Positions 1-7,025 of a stretch of 7,584 bases of DNA are shown in pieces. The stretch is from contig DGTW01000027.1 in assembly GCA_002393835.1 (NCBI GenBank), positions 1 to 7,584 on the forward strand, given 5' to 3'. Position numbers and translations under genes: made by a program. This DNA comes from Treponema sp. UBA4326 (GTDB taxonomy: Bacteria > Spirochaetota > Spirochaetia > Treponematales > Treponemataceae). Positions within the stretch are counted from its first letter, which is position 1; each line of letters begins with the position of its first letter. The notes beneath the pieces were generated by a model. The model did not search any database. It was not told the origin of the DNA and worked only from the letters and a program-made list of their open reading frames with translations.

Positions 1-3000
1 ACCATGAAAGATAACGCCTGTTCAAAGGGTCGTAGGAGTATTTTCTCTCATAGCTCTCGTTTTCTAAAAAGTCAGTGACAAGCAGAGACTTTATCCTGTC
101 AGTGGCCGTGTACTCATAGCTGATTTCCAACAAGGCCGTATGACGAAAAATCATGTTGCCATTTCCGTCATATTTTGCCAGGCAGCCTTGCCCCCATGAA
201 AGAAGCCGATTCTCGCTGTCATAAGAATAGTCTATGCTTCCGAATGGATTTTTTCGACTCAGCAAATTGTTGTTCAAGTCGTAAGAAAAGGTCTCTGTCA
301 GAACTGGCGAAGAAATGTCAGGGTGGAGCGATGGGATTGCCATATATGAGCAAAGTCTTTGTATCTCATCGTAGTCCTTTGCAGAAAGGTTAAGGAGACT
401 TGTCTTTTCGCTACCATTGAGTGAAAACAAGCCCGCATCACGACAGAGTTTTTTCATTCTGTCGGCTCCTTCCGGGCTGTAAGGATAAGAAACCTGACTG
501 AGACGACCGAAATCATCGTAGGAATATGCGGTAACTGAAAAATCTGGATTCAGTGAATATTTTTTCGCCCCATTTTCATCATAAACGCTGCCTTCCGTAT
601 AAACAATGTTCATACGCGAGTCATAACAAAATCTCAATATAAGCCTTCCAGAGCTGTCGTAACATGAATTGACGCTTTCTCCAGAATCATAAACTCGAAG
701 AATTTCCCGCCCCACCTTGTCATAGAGAAATTTGACTCCAGAAGTGAAAACCTCATCGCCCTGTGAGATACGCTCGGAAACGGAAAGAAGCTCCGCATTT
801 TTTCCCCAGACATATTCACATGAACGATTGTCAGAAACCATGGAAACAAGGTTTTTGCACAAATCATGCCCATAGGAAACTTGGCAGTCGTTTTTCACAT
901 CGGTCTGAGCCATCAAAAGTCGGGCACTGTCATAAGAAAAAACAAGCTCATAGTCATTGTTTTGGGCTCGAAGCAGATTGCCGGCTGCATCATAATCATA
1001 GGAAAAACAGCTTCCGTCTGAACAAAGCATTTTCATGGAAAGAAGGCCATTTGAGTAATTATAAGTCCTCTTGTTTCCATTGAAATCTGTGAAAGATGAA
1101 GGTCTTCCCCAGTCATCATAGCTCATAGACGACGAAAAACCCAGTGAATTTTTTCTGGAAACTATTCGCCCGTATCCGTCTAGAACACAAACATTTTTGT
1201 TTCCAAGGGCATCCTCCCTCACAAAAGTCTTTCCATCAGGAGAAAGGTCTTTTTTTTCAATGACAGATCCATTGCGCCTGACGCAGCATATATCGCCAAA
1301 TTCATCATATTCGTAGCTTTCCAACGTAAAGAAGGGCCTTTCTGAACTTGAAGTAAGCCTTCCCCTTGAATCGTAGGTCTTTTTCCATACAAGACCTGCA
1401 GAATCCCTTGCCTCCGTGCAGTTTGAAAGGGCATCGTAAGTCAGGGACAAAAAAGTTCCGTCCGGGAAAGTAATTTCAGAGAGATTTCCGCCATCATCAT
1501 AGCTGAAATATGTTTTCTCTCCGTAAAAATCGCTTTCAGAGACCAGCCTGCCCAAAAGGTCCCTTTCCATGATTTTTTTATTTCCATATCCGTCAATCAG
1601 GGCAACTTCCTCACCAAAGGCATTAAGAACAGAAGTCTGGGCATACTTTCCGCCAGCAATATGCTTGGCCTCAAAATCCGAATAATGATATGAGTCTTCC
1701 TTTACTATTTTGCCCGTATTATCTGTCCAAACTTCAGAACAAAGTCTTCCCAGGGAATCAAAAGTGCGTTCTACAGCCCCGTAAGGATATTTAACCCGCA
1801 CAGGATTCTTGAACTCATCATAGAAATAATCTTTTTTGACACCATAGGCATCCAAAGCTGATTTTAGGTTTCCGTCTGCGTAATATTCAGCCTGTGAAAA
1901 TGATGTTACAGCTCCATTTTCTTCATGGATTCGACTCTTATAGCCGGAAATTGAATCATAGTCATATTGCAAAAAGCCGGATTTTCCAGCTTTAGAGCGG
2001 ACAAGCCTGCCAGAACCGCTGTATTGGAAGATATTTTTCCATTTTGCATTTTCCCCTTCACGAAGAAGTCTTCCCGCCCCGTCATAAAGGCGGACTTCCA
2101 GGCTTCCATCCTCATTCATCTTGGTGCAAAGGCGGCCCTCCATTGTGTATGATGAAGAATGAAGAAAACACAGCGGATCCAAAAGGATTTTTTTTTCGCT
2201 GCCGTCATAAAAGCCAATTTTCGCCATCGAAATTCCACCGTCACTCTGATATTCGTATTCCCTGGCTATTCCCCTGCAAGATTCAGTAAGGCTGGCATAA
2301 GTGACATATTTTTTTATCTGGCCGCCAGGGCTGTATTCGCACTCATAGAGTTTTACTTTGGGAATGCTTTTTCCCTTAGAGTCTTGTCCCCAGACATAGC
2401 AGGCCGTCAGCCGCTTGCATTTATCATACTCGTAAGAAAAGCACCTTTTTTCACCAGTCCTTGTGTCACAAAAGGATTTTGAGACAAGGAGCTTTCTGCC
2501 TGAATAAACTTCCTCAATTTTAAGGGCAGAAGGACAGGTAATTTCGACCCTGTGAGGACTATATTCGTATTCGGTCTTTCGCCCCAGGGCATCAACATAG
2601 CTTTTTATTCGCCCCCAGGTGTCATAAGACCAGCTCTCCTTTTTGGAAGGTTTTTCTTTATCCGGGGCATAAAGTTTTTTTTCAATTACGTTCCCATAGC
2701 GGTCATAGGAAAACACGCTTTTGTTTCCGTGACAATCAGTGCTTGATTCAAGAAGTCCCTCATCATCGTATTCAAAATGAAGGAGAAGAGCCGAACCCTT
2801 GTAGATATCGCTCATAAGGTTATCGGCATTGTAAAAATAATTCTGTCTAATTCCGTCTCTGTCCGTAAAAGAAGAAATTCCTGAAGCACAATAAGACCAG
2901 CTTTCGCTACTTCCATCCGGGTATTCTTTTCTTATCAGGTTTCCACCCTCATCATAAAAGAGGCTGATTTTCCCGAAATTATCGCTTTTCGATAAAAGGC

Positions 3001-5014
3001 GGTTGTTATCGTCATAGACATAATCCGTGAAAAAGCCGTCAGCACCTTCCTCCCTGACAGTCCTTCCCCGTTCATCGTACTTGTAAAGCCTTGAAACTCC
3101 ATCGTGATTCGTATAAAGCGTAGATAAATCCTCAATCTCATACTTGAAATTCTCCGAAGCTCCTTCTTCGCTTACGGTGCGAATAGTCCTTCTTTTTCCG
3201 CCAATATCCGAGAATTCAAAGAAAACAAAAGTTCCGTCAGACTTTACCTGCCTTGAAATTATTCCGTCCTCATCGTACTTAAAAGATTTTACATCTCCCT
3301 CCCAATCCCTTACTGAAGCAAGCAGGCCATTTTCATAGGTATAGCTGATGACTCTTCCACCAACAAGATCTTTTACAGAAGAAAGCAGTCCGCCTTCCCA
3401 AGAAAAGGCAAGCGAAGGGATTCCGTCAATGACAATGCGGCTTAGATTCATGGAGTCATTATAAAAAAACTCAACGATTCCACCCCGCCTGTATGTGTAG
3501 CGCAAAGGAAGTCCATAGCGGGAATAAAACCTTTTTTCGCCGCTAGAAATGAAATCAAGGCAATACCCATCCCCATCACGGCTAAACTTAACCGAGCAAT
3601 TTTTAAATCCGTCCTTAAGAGCGAAAATATCGTCATCAATTTTTTCAAATACAAGCATGGAGCCGTCGTCCTGAAAATAGACAAAGGTGTCGATTCCGAC
3701 GCTCTTTGCAATTTCTTCAGCCCCGCCATAAAGAACATAAGCGTCATTCGCCTTGGCTTCCTCACTCTTTGATGCATATTTGCTTATAACTTCATACTGC
3801 AGCCCGGCAGATTCTTTTAGTGTTAGAATCTGCTCGTATAAGGGAAGGCAATTAGGATCTTCATCAGCGTATTCTGCCATATTTCGCTCAGATTCTTCCA
3901 ATTTTGCCATGTAGTCCTTCCATTCTGGGAGGGCATCGATAAAATCTTGCGAAAAACCTGCGACTATCCGGCTTTCGAGATTGCTTTTCCAGCCCTTTCC
4001 GAACATTCCGTCTTTAAAAGCTGAGCCGGTCTTAACATTAGAAGAATAATGCCTTTTGACCGAAAAAAAAGCCCTTCGGTAGGACAAGGAAATATCCACA
4101 TCATCTATGATAAATTCACCGCTGGCAAAAATTACAGGGTCTCCGGCATGGAATACCGTTTTTCCCTCGGCATTATAGATTGCCCCGAAATTGCCGCTGT
4201 TGGACAAAGCCCAGGTACAGCCTTCCCGCTCACAAGTGTAATTCAGCGCTTCCCTCGCCTCAGAGACCTTAGCCGTCAGCGCTTCCAATTCTTCCACGCT
4301 CTTCCCGCTTTTTATGGCTGCGTCAAGCTCCTGCCTTGCATTGATGTAAAGCGAGAGGGCGGCATGGGAATCAATGTCAGGATAATCCCGCTGACCAGAA
4401 AAAATCTCCTCCAGGCGGGCATTAACCTCCTCTGGATTTCCAGGTCCCTCATAATTGAAGATGAAGTTTCCCTTTTCATCATAGACATCCTCTGCCGTTA
4501 TGACATAAACGCAGCCATCGGCCCCAAATACAGTGGCGTAGGTCTCACCTCCGGAATTAAAGCCATAGCCGTCGAAAATCTCTATGTCAACTTCCAGGCT
4601 TTCCAAAAGCTCCCAGCTGTCATTCCAAAAATCATCCCAGCCTGGAGCAACTTCGGATGAGTTGTCTGACGAAGAATCATCAGAAGAGGAAGAATCAGAA
4701 GATGCAGAATCGCCAGAATCTGAATCCGAAGAATCGTCACCTGAATCATCAGAAGCTTCCGAATCGCCTGTATCATCATCCGAATCATCCGTATCGTCAG
4801 AATCATCAGAATCATCATCGCTTCCTGAGTCATAGCCACCCCAGGAATCATCAGCTCCAGAAGAATCATCGTCATCGCCCCCCTGCCAGCCGGCTCCGTA
4901 ATCAGTGTCTCCGTCATCGTTTCCATCCAGGTCATCTCCGGCAAAGAGAAAGCCTTTAGAAAACAAGAAGATGAATACAAATAAGAGACTGAAAATCTTT
5001 TTCTTTCTGCTCAT
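1..5014 (-). CDS. Exported YD/RHS-repeat protein, C-terminus outside the window
   Basis: An uninterrupted reading frame gives 1671 residues plus one base and is still open at the left edge. Residues 1-25 are a signal peptide (MSRKKK, hydrophobic core, likely cut after FLFA). Residues 26-122 are acidic and Ser-rich. Residues 123-290 hold a Trp-rich patch, a helical pair (ELDAAIKSGKSVEELEAL, about 229-246) and a CysX4Cys pair (261, 266). Residues 291-350 match the N-terminal domain of RHS proteins (GDPV...FGKGWKSNLESRI). A helical insert follows at 354-425, then strand-rich YD repeats from about 497 to the edge, with one break at 1513-1575. Such repeats are known to form a hollow beta shell around a C-terminal toxin or adhesin domain. 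Neither the core signature nor the tip is in the window, so the activity is unknown. The Sec signal argues against type VI delivery and suggests a periplasmic or surface protein. The gene lies 15 bp after the C11 peptidase gene. Confidence 0.93.
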   Translation of the reverse strand, partial: MSRKKKIFSLLFVFIFLFSKGFLFAGDDLDGNDDGDTDYGAGWQGGDDDDSSGADDSWGGYDSGSDDDSDDSDDTDDSDDDTGDSEASDDSGDDSSDSDSGDSASSDSSSSDDSSSDNSSEVAPGWDDFWNDSWELLESLEVDIEIFDGYGFNSGGETYATVFGADGCVYVITAEDVYDEKGNFIFNYEGPGNPEEVNARLEEIFSGQRDYPDIDSHAALSLYINARQELDAAIKSGKSVEELEALTAKVSEAREALNYTCEREGCTWALSNSGNFGAIYNAEGKTVFHAGDPVIFASGEFIIDDVDISLSYRRAFFSVKRHYSSNVKTGSAFKDGMFGKGWKSNLESRIVAGFSQDFIDALPEWKDYMAKLEESERNMAEYADEDPNCLPLYEQILTLKESAGLQYEVISKYASKSEEAKANDAYVLYGGAEEIAKSVGIDTFVYFQDDGSMLVFEKIDDDIFALKDGFKNCSVKFSRDGDGYCLDFISSGEKRFYSRYGLPLRYTYRRGGIVEFFYNDSMNLSRIVIDGIPSLAFSWEGGLLSSVKDLVGGRVISYTYENGLLASVRDWEGDVKSFKYDEDGIISRQVKSDGTFVFFEFSDIGGKRRTIRTVSEEGASENFKYEIEDLSTLYTNHDGVSRLYKYDERGRTVREEGADGFFTDYVYDDNNRLLSKSDNFGKISLFYDEGGNLIRKEYPDGSSESWSYCASGISSFTDRDGIRQNYFYNADNLMSDIYKGSALLLHFEYDDEGLLESSTDCHGNKSVFSYDRYGNVIEKKLYAPDKEKPSKKESWSYDTWGRIKSYVDALGRKTEYEYSPHRVEITCPSALKIEEVYSGRKLLVSKSFCDTRTGEKRCFSYEYDKCKRLTACYVWGQDSKGKSIPKVKLYECEYSPGGQIKKYVTYASLTESCRGIAREYEYQSDGGISMAKIGFYDGSEKKILLDPLCFLHSSSYTMEGRLCTKMNEDGSLEVRLYDGAGRLLREGENAKWKNIFQYSGSGRLVRSKAGKSGFLQYDYDSISGYKSRIHEENGAVTSFSQAEYYADGNLKSALDAYGVKKDYFYDEFKNPVRVKYPYGAVERTFDSLGRLCSEVWTDNTGKIVKEDSYHYSDFEAKHIAGGKYAQTSVLNAFGEEVALIDGYGNKKIMERDLLGRLVSESDFYGEKTYFSYDDGGNLSEITFPDGTFLSLTYDALSNCTEARDSAGLVWKKTYDSRGRLTSSSERPFFTLESYEYDEFGDICCVRRNGSVIEKKDLSPDGKTFVREDALGNKNVCVLDGYGRIVSRKNSLGFSSSMSYDDWGRPSSFTDFNGNKRTYNYSNGLLSMKMLCSDGSCFSYDYDAAGNLLRAQNNDYELVFSYDSARLLMAQTDVKNDCQVSYGHDLCKNLVSMVSDNRSCEYVWGKNAELLSVSERISQGDEVFTSGVKFLYDKVGREILRVYDSGESVNSCYDSSGRLILRFCYDSRMNIVYTEGSVYDENGAKKYSLNPDFSVTAYSYDDFGRLSQVSYPYSPEGADRMKKLCRDAGLFSLNGSEKTSLLNLSAKDYDEIQRLCSYMAIPSLHPDISSPVLTETFSYDLNNNLLSRKNPFGSIDYSYDSENRLLSWGQGCLAKYDGNGNMIFRHTALLEISYEYTATDRIKSLLVTDFLENESYERKYSYDPLNRRYLSW
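2..3526 (-). repeat. YD-repeat array of the RHS protein
   Basis: Codons 497-1671 consist of about thirty degenerate repeats of the pattern YD..G.L...., for example YDERGRTVREEGADGFFTDY, YDDNNRLLSK and YDDGGNLSEITFPDG. In the DNA they appear as recurring TATGATGA-like words, read as TCATCATA on the plus strand. Copies have diverged, with no long exact duplication noticed, so the array looks old rather than freshly expanded. The frame stays open throughout. Confidence 0.9.
290..478 (-). other. Non-repeat helical segment breaking the YD array
   Basis: Residues 1513-1575 of the RHS protein lack YD repeats and read as helix-rich (GADRMKKLCRDAGLF, then LSAKDYDEIQRLCSYM), ending in a loop SLHPDISSPVLTE. 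YD repeats resume at once with FSYDLNNNLL. It follows the motif SYPYSPEG. From memory, RHS proteins of Treponema carry a similar helical break after a YPYS-like motif near the end of the array. Confidence 0.6.
3740..3955 (-). other. Helical insert in the RHS N-terminal region
   Basis: Residues 354-425 of the RHS protein are charged and probably alpha-helical or coiled-coil (EWKDYMAKLEESERNMAEY, later LKESAGLQYEVISKYASKSE). They separate SNLESRIVAG from the next beta segment VYFQDDGSMLVFEK (445-458). In most RHS proteins these two strands follow one another closely. I remember similar inserts in treponemal RHS proteins. Confidence 0.6.
3965..4144 (-). other. RHS N-terminal (DUF6531-like) domain
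   Basis: Residues 291-350 of the RHS protein: GDPVIFASGEFIIDDVDISL, a basic aromatic strand ending RHYSSN, and FGKGWKSNLESRI. The order GDPV, then ASG.F, D.D.SL, R.YSS and G.GW.SNLE.R is the typical opening of RHS/YD proteins just before the repeats. In solved RHS structures this part lies at the N-terminal end of the shell. The family name comes from remembered motifs, not from a search. Confidence 0.7.
4655..4876 (-). repeat. Asp/Ser-rich low-complexity segment of the RHS protein
   Basis: Residues 47-120 of the RHS protein contain 31 Asp and 27 Ser in 74 residues, mostly as irregular DDS and SDD units. At DNA level, GATGATTCN-like 9-mers recur with Ser codon variation (TCT, TCA, TCG), so the repeat is degenerate rather than perfect. 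Placed straight after the signal peptide, it is likely to be a disordered acidic spacer. Staphylococcal Sdr proteins use comparable Ser-Asp stretches as stalks, but no homology is claimed. Confidence 0.85.
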
Positions 5015-5022
5015 TGTTCTTT

Positions 5023-5028
5023 CCCCTT
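5023..5028 (-). promoter_or_regulatory. Weak ribosome binding site of the RHS gene
   Basis: AAGGGG in the 15-bp gap after the peptidase stop, 8 nt before the ATG at 5014. It is further from consensus than the sites of the other three genes, so the giant protein may be made at a lower level or depend partly on ribosomes finishing the peptidase gene. Confidence 0.55.
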
Positions 5029-5029
5029 T

Positions 5030-6478
5030 TTATTCATACTGGTAATTTGCGTAAAAGAGCTTATCCAAAAGGCTGCCCCTTCTGTCCGCCGTCGGAACAT
5101 AACCATCACACTCAGTCACAAAACGGCTCAGATTAGTTTCCCGGGAACCATTCACATACATTGAAGGATGAGAGCCAGAAATAACGCCGGCACTTCTGTA
5201 GACACAGAAAAAGAGTGCCAGTGAGGCTTCCTCTCCCGTCGCACTCCAGGAAAAGACCTGGGCTGCAAAAAGAAGGTCTTTCAGCTTTCCCGAAGGATGG
5301 AAACCGTCAAGATAAGAAAGGATGTCTGAAAAATCTACATAATAGTCAGTGGGGTAAGTGGTGGAGCAATATGAGACAGCCTTATCCGAAAAAAGCTCAA
5401 AGACCTGCTCCTTTATAGTCTTATCAGTGATTTTTGAGGCCAGCTGACCGGCATATTCTGAGAATTCTTGAACAATTGCCGGAATTTTTGACAGATCGAT
5501 GCAGGAGAAGGCAGCATAGGCATAGTTTTTGTAAAGCTCGGAATAATTATCACAGGCGGCAGAAATAAAATCCTCAACTTTTTTTTCGCTCGCCATAAGC
5601 TGATTTAAAAATGCAGTGTAGTTCCAGCCACTGTCAGGAACAAGGGCGGGAGTTCCAAGCATAAAGGCCGCACAGTCTGAAAACTCAAAGGCGGACTCCA
5701 GGCAGACTGCAAAGCAAGTGTCAAAGCCTATAACGGAAAGGGCTTCTTCCCCCATTCCTTCACGAACTGCATTTCCCAGCTGAGAAATGGTCATGTAGGA
5801 AGAAGATGCATCGTCCAGGGCAAAGGCTCGGAAACCTTCATCAGCAGAAAAAGGCTCGCAAAAATCAGCGTCACATTCATTACGCCAGCCAGTCCCGTGC
5901 CCCCAGACCATAAGGGCATAATTGTTGGCCGGATAAGCCCGGCGGGAGAATTCAAGGAAGGAGGAAAGTGTCAGAGGATTTGCCATGTCAAGCTCAGTCC
6001 CGGAAGTTTTTGAGATGCCCAGCTCCGGACAGTCAAGCCGCTCACTTACAATCAGGGCCTTGTTTTTCTGGTCGTCATGGCAAAGCCGGTAAAGCCTGGT
6101 GTCGCTCCAGTCCCCGTTGGTCGCATCATAATTTTCTGCCCGGTCGAAAAGCAGAAGAACGCAGACTGACTCATCAAAATCAGCGTTCTCCAGCTCGTTG
6201 AAATCCGTAATTGCATCCCCCTCAAGGTTGTTGTCGGCCGCCATGTAAAGCATGATTGTCCACTCCCTCTCAGGGGGATATTCTTCAAAAAGAACCTCGT
6301 TATCTTCTTCTTCCGTGAAGGAATCTTCCTCCCTTTCATCTGATTTTTTCTTTTCGATCTCCTCCGTATTCTCATCAGATACAGGAGCGATTATGGAAGG
6401 AGAGCTTGTAAAATCCGTTCCGCAGGCTAATAAAAGGCAGAAAAGGGGAATTATAAGAAAGAGTCTAATTTTTTTCAT
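5030..6478 (-). CDS. Clostripain-like family C11 cysteine peptidase, lipoprotein
   Basis: Predicted 482-residue membrane-anchored peptidase. Residues 1-19 are a lipoprotein signal (MKKIR, hydrophobic core, LLLAC, Cys19). Residues about 34-66 are a charged, probably flexible linker rich in Glu and Lys. The C11 domain starts at about 70 with the family hallmark REWTIMLYMAADNNLE (71-86). The predicted catalytic dyad is His194 in VWGHGTGWRN and Cys255 in GFDTCFA. Asp253, two residues before the Cys, is at the usual place for a substrate-pocket acid. C11 enzymes cut after Arg or Lys and often mature by cutting themselves between the His and the Cys; that stretch here holds Arg199, Arg217 and Arg239 but no Lys. 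I chose Met at 6478 rather than the in-frame ATG at 6544, because the longer form would bury the signal peptide behind 22 residues and only 6478 has a strong ribosome site. The RHS gene follows 15 bp downstream, so this exported protein is a candidate substrate. The fold assignment is firm and the substrate is inferred. Confidence 0.95.
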   Translation of the reverse strand: MKKIRLFLIIPLFCLLLACGTDFTSSPSIIAPVSDENTEEIEKKKSDEREEDSFTEEEDNEVLFEEYPPEREWTIMLYMAADNNLEGDAITDFNELENADFDESVCVLLLFDRAENYDATNGDWSDTRLYRLCHDDQKNKALIVSERLDCPELGISKTSGTELDMANPLTLSSFLEFSRRAYPANNYALMVWGHGTGWRNECDADFCEPFSADEGFRAFALDDASSSYMTISQLGNAVREGMGEEALSVIGFDTCFAVCLESAFEFSDCAAFMLGTPALVPDSGWNYTAFLNQLMASEKKVEDFISAACDNYSELYKNYAYAAFSCIDLSKIPAIVQEFSEYAGQLASKITDKTIKEQVFELFSDKAVSYCSTTYPTDYYVDFSDILSYLDGFHPSGKLKDLLFAAQVFSWSATGEEASLALFFCVYRSAGVISGSHPSMYVNGSRETNLSRFVTECDGYVPTADRRGSLLDKLFYANYQYE

Positions 6479-6930
6479 TCGTATGCCTCCCTCATGCAGT
6501 ACATGCCGAAGGGGTCTTTCCAGCTGCTTCCGTCCGAATAGCATATTTCCCGGAGATAAATGTAATCAATCTGATATGGCTCGCCTGGCAGGACGGAAAT
6601 GTAGGGGTCAAGGCTGATAACAAAATCATTTTCCGCTCCAGGCTGAATCCTCCACTTGCATTTGGAAACTATGCAGTTTGAGCCAAGGAAGGGACTGTTA
6701 CCATCAGAATCGTAAAGCATGAAAGACATGGTGAAATTCTCAATGGTCTTTTCGCTCTCGTTGAAGAGGGAAAAACGCATTCCAGCGTATTTATATGAGC
6801 CTTCACTTTCCCCAAGCTCCACCCTGGGATTTTCAATCAAATAAGGGCAGGTCAGGCTCTCCATGCTAGTACAGGACAAAAGCAGGCTTAGCAAAAGCGG
6901 CAACAAAACTACAAAGCATTTTTTTCTCAT
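6475..6930 (-). CDS. Small lipoprotein of unknown function
   Basis: Predicted 151-residue lipoprotein. Residues 1-20 are a classic lipoprotein signal: MRKK, a Leu/Val-rich core, and lipobox LLLSC with Cys20. The mature part is one compact domain that looks all-beta: a strand pair at about 48-72 (MRFSLFNESEKTIENFTMSF), a loop DSDGNSPFLGSN at about 74-85, then strands and a tail YSDGSSWKDPFG at about 131-142. From memory, small exported proteins with this Asn-Glu-Ser, DxDGN-PF and YSDGS-W-DPFG pattern recur in Treponema. I cannot name a family or a function. The start is supported by AGGAG 7 nt upstream. The gene ends in an ATGA overlap with the peptidase gene, so the two are probably translated in a coupled way, and this protein may act with the peptidase or the RHS protein. 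Confidence 0.87.
   Translation of the reverse strand: MRKKCFVVLLPLLLSLLLSCTSMESLTCPYLIENPRVELGESEGSYKYAGMRFSLFNESEKTIENFTMSFMLYDSDGNSPFLGSNCIVSKCKWRIQPGAENDFVISLDPYISVLPGEPYQIDYIYLREICYSDGSSWKDPFGMYCMREAYE
6486..6491 (-). promoter_or_regulatory. Ribosome binding site of the C11 peptidase, inside the preceding gene
   Basis: GGGAGG lies within the last codons of the small lipoprotein gene, 7 nt before the ATG at 6478. The stop of that gene (TGA, 6477-6475) overlaps the start as ATGA. Site and overlap together decide the start codon and point to translational coupling. Confidence 0.85.
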
Positions 6931-6937
6931 TTTTTTT

Positions 6938-6942
6938 CTCCT
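6938..6942 (-). promoter_or_regulatory. Ribosome binding site of the small lipoprotein gene
   Basis: AGGAG on the minus strand, separated by a 7-nt A-run from the ATG at 6930. It confirms this start. Confidence 0.8.
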
Positions 6943-6963
6943 ATTTGCGAATTAAGCTAAGGA

Positions 6964-6999
6964 AACACTGATTTATTCAATCGGGAATCAATCAGTGTT
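6964..6999 (-). terminator. Intergenic hairpin, possible weak terminator or attenuator
   Basis: A perfect 10-bp inverted repeat (AACACTGATT at 6964-6973, AATCAGTGTT at 6990-6999) continues, after one T/C mismatch, into a 4-bp inner stem (ATTC 6975-6978 with GAAT 6985-6988) around a 6-nt loop. It starts 26 bp past the stop of the first lipoprotein gene and ends 33 bp before the start of the next. In the minus-strand transcript the stem is followed by UCCUUAG, with no proper U-tract, and it is AT-rich. A strong intrinsic terminator is therefore doubtful. An attenuator, an RNA-stabilising hairpin or a protein-binding palindrome are alternatives. The rest of the 95-bp gap shows no clear promoter. 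Confidence 0.45.
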
Positions 7000-7025
7000 C
7001 TCATTGAATTTTTCGCTTGAATTAC

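Noticed and set aside
4049..4660. 203-residue open frame on the plus strand
   Set aside because: It lies wholly opposite the RHS gene, whose frame shows recognisable domains. The plus-strand translation has no motif, signal or good ribosome site.
4582..4980. Open frames on both strands over the Asp/Ser tract (minus 4582-4980, plus 4584-4835 and 4657-4959)
   Set aside because: They are by-products of the repetitive codons; they only show Ile/Met-, Glu/Ser- or His/Asn-rich low complexity from reading the same repeats in other frames.
1..5014. Possible frameshift or pseudogene in the RHS gene
   Set aside because: No complete frame of it was reported as an open frame because the stop lies outside the window. 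The reading frame from 5014 stays open and in phase with YD motifs to the last codon at 4-2.
6479..6544. In-frame upstream ATG that would lengthen the C11 peptidase by 22 residues
   Set aside because: It would place a non-hydrophobic stretch in front of a clear lipoprotein signal and extend the overlap with the preceding gene. The ATG at 6478 has a strong ribosome site and an ATGA overlap.
6252..6617. 121-residue open frame on the plus strand across the peptidase start
   Set aside because: It mirrors the charged linker and signal peptide of the peptidase, and it crosses two well-supported gene ends.
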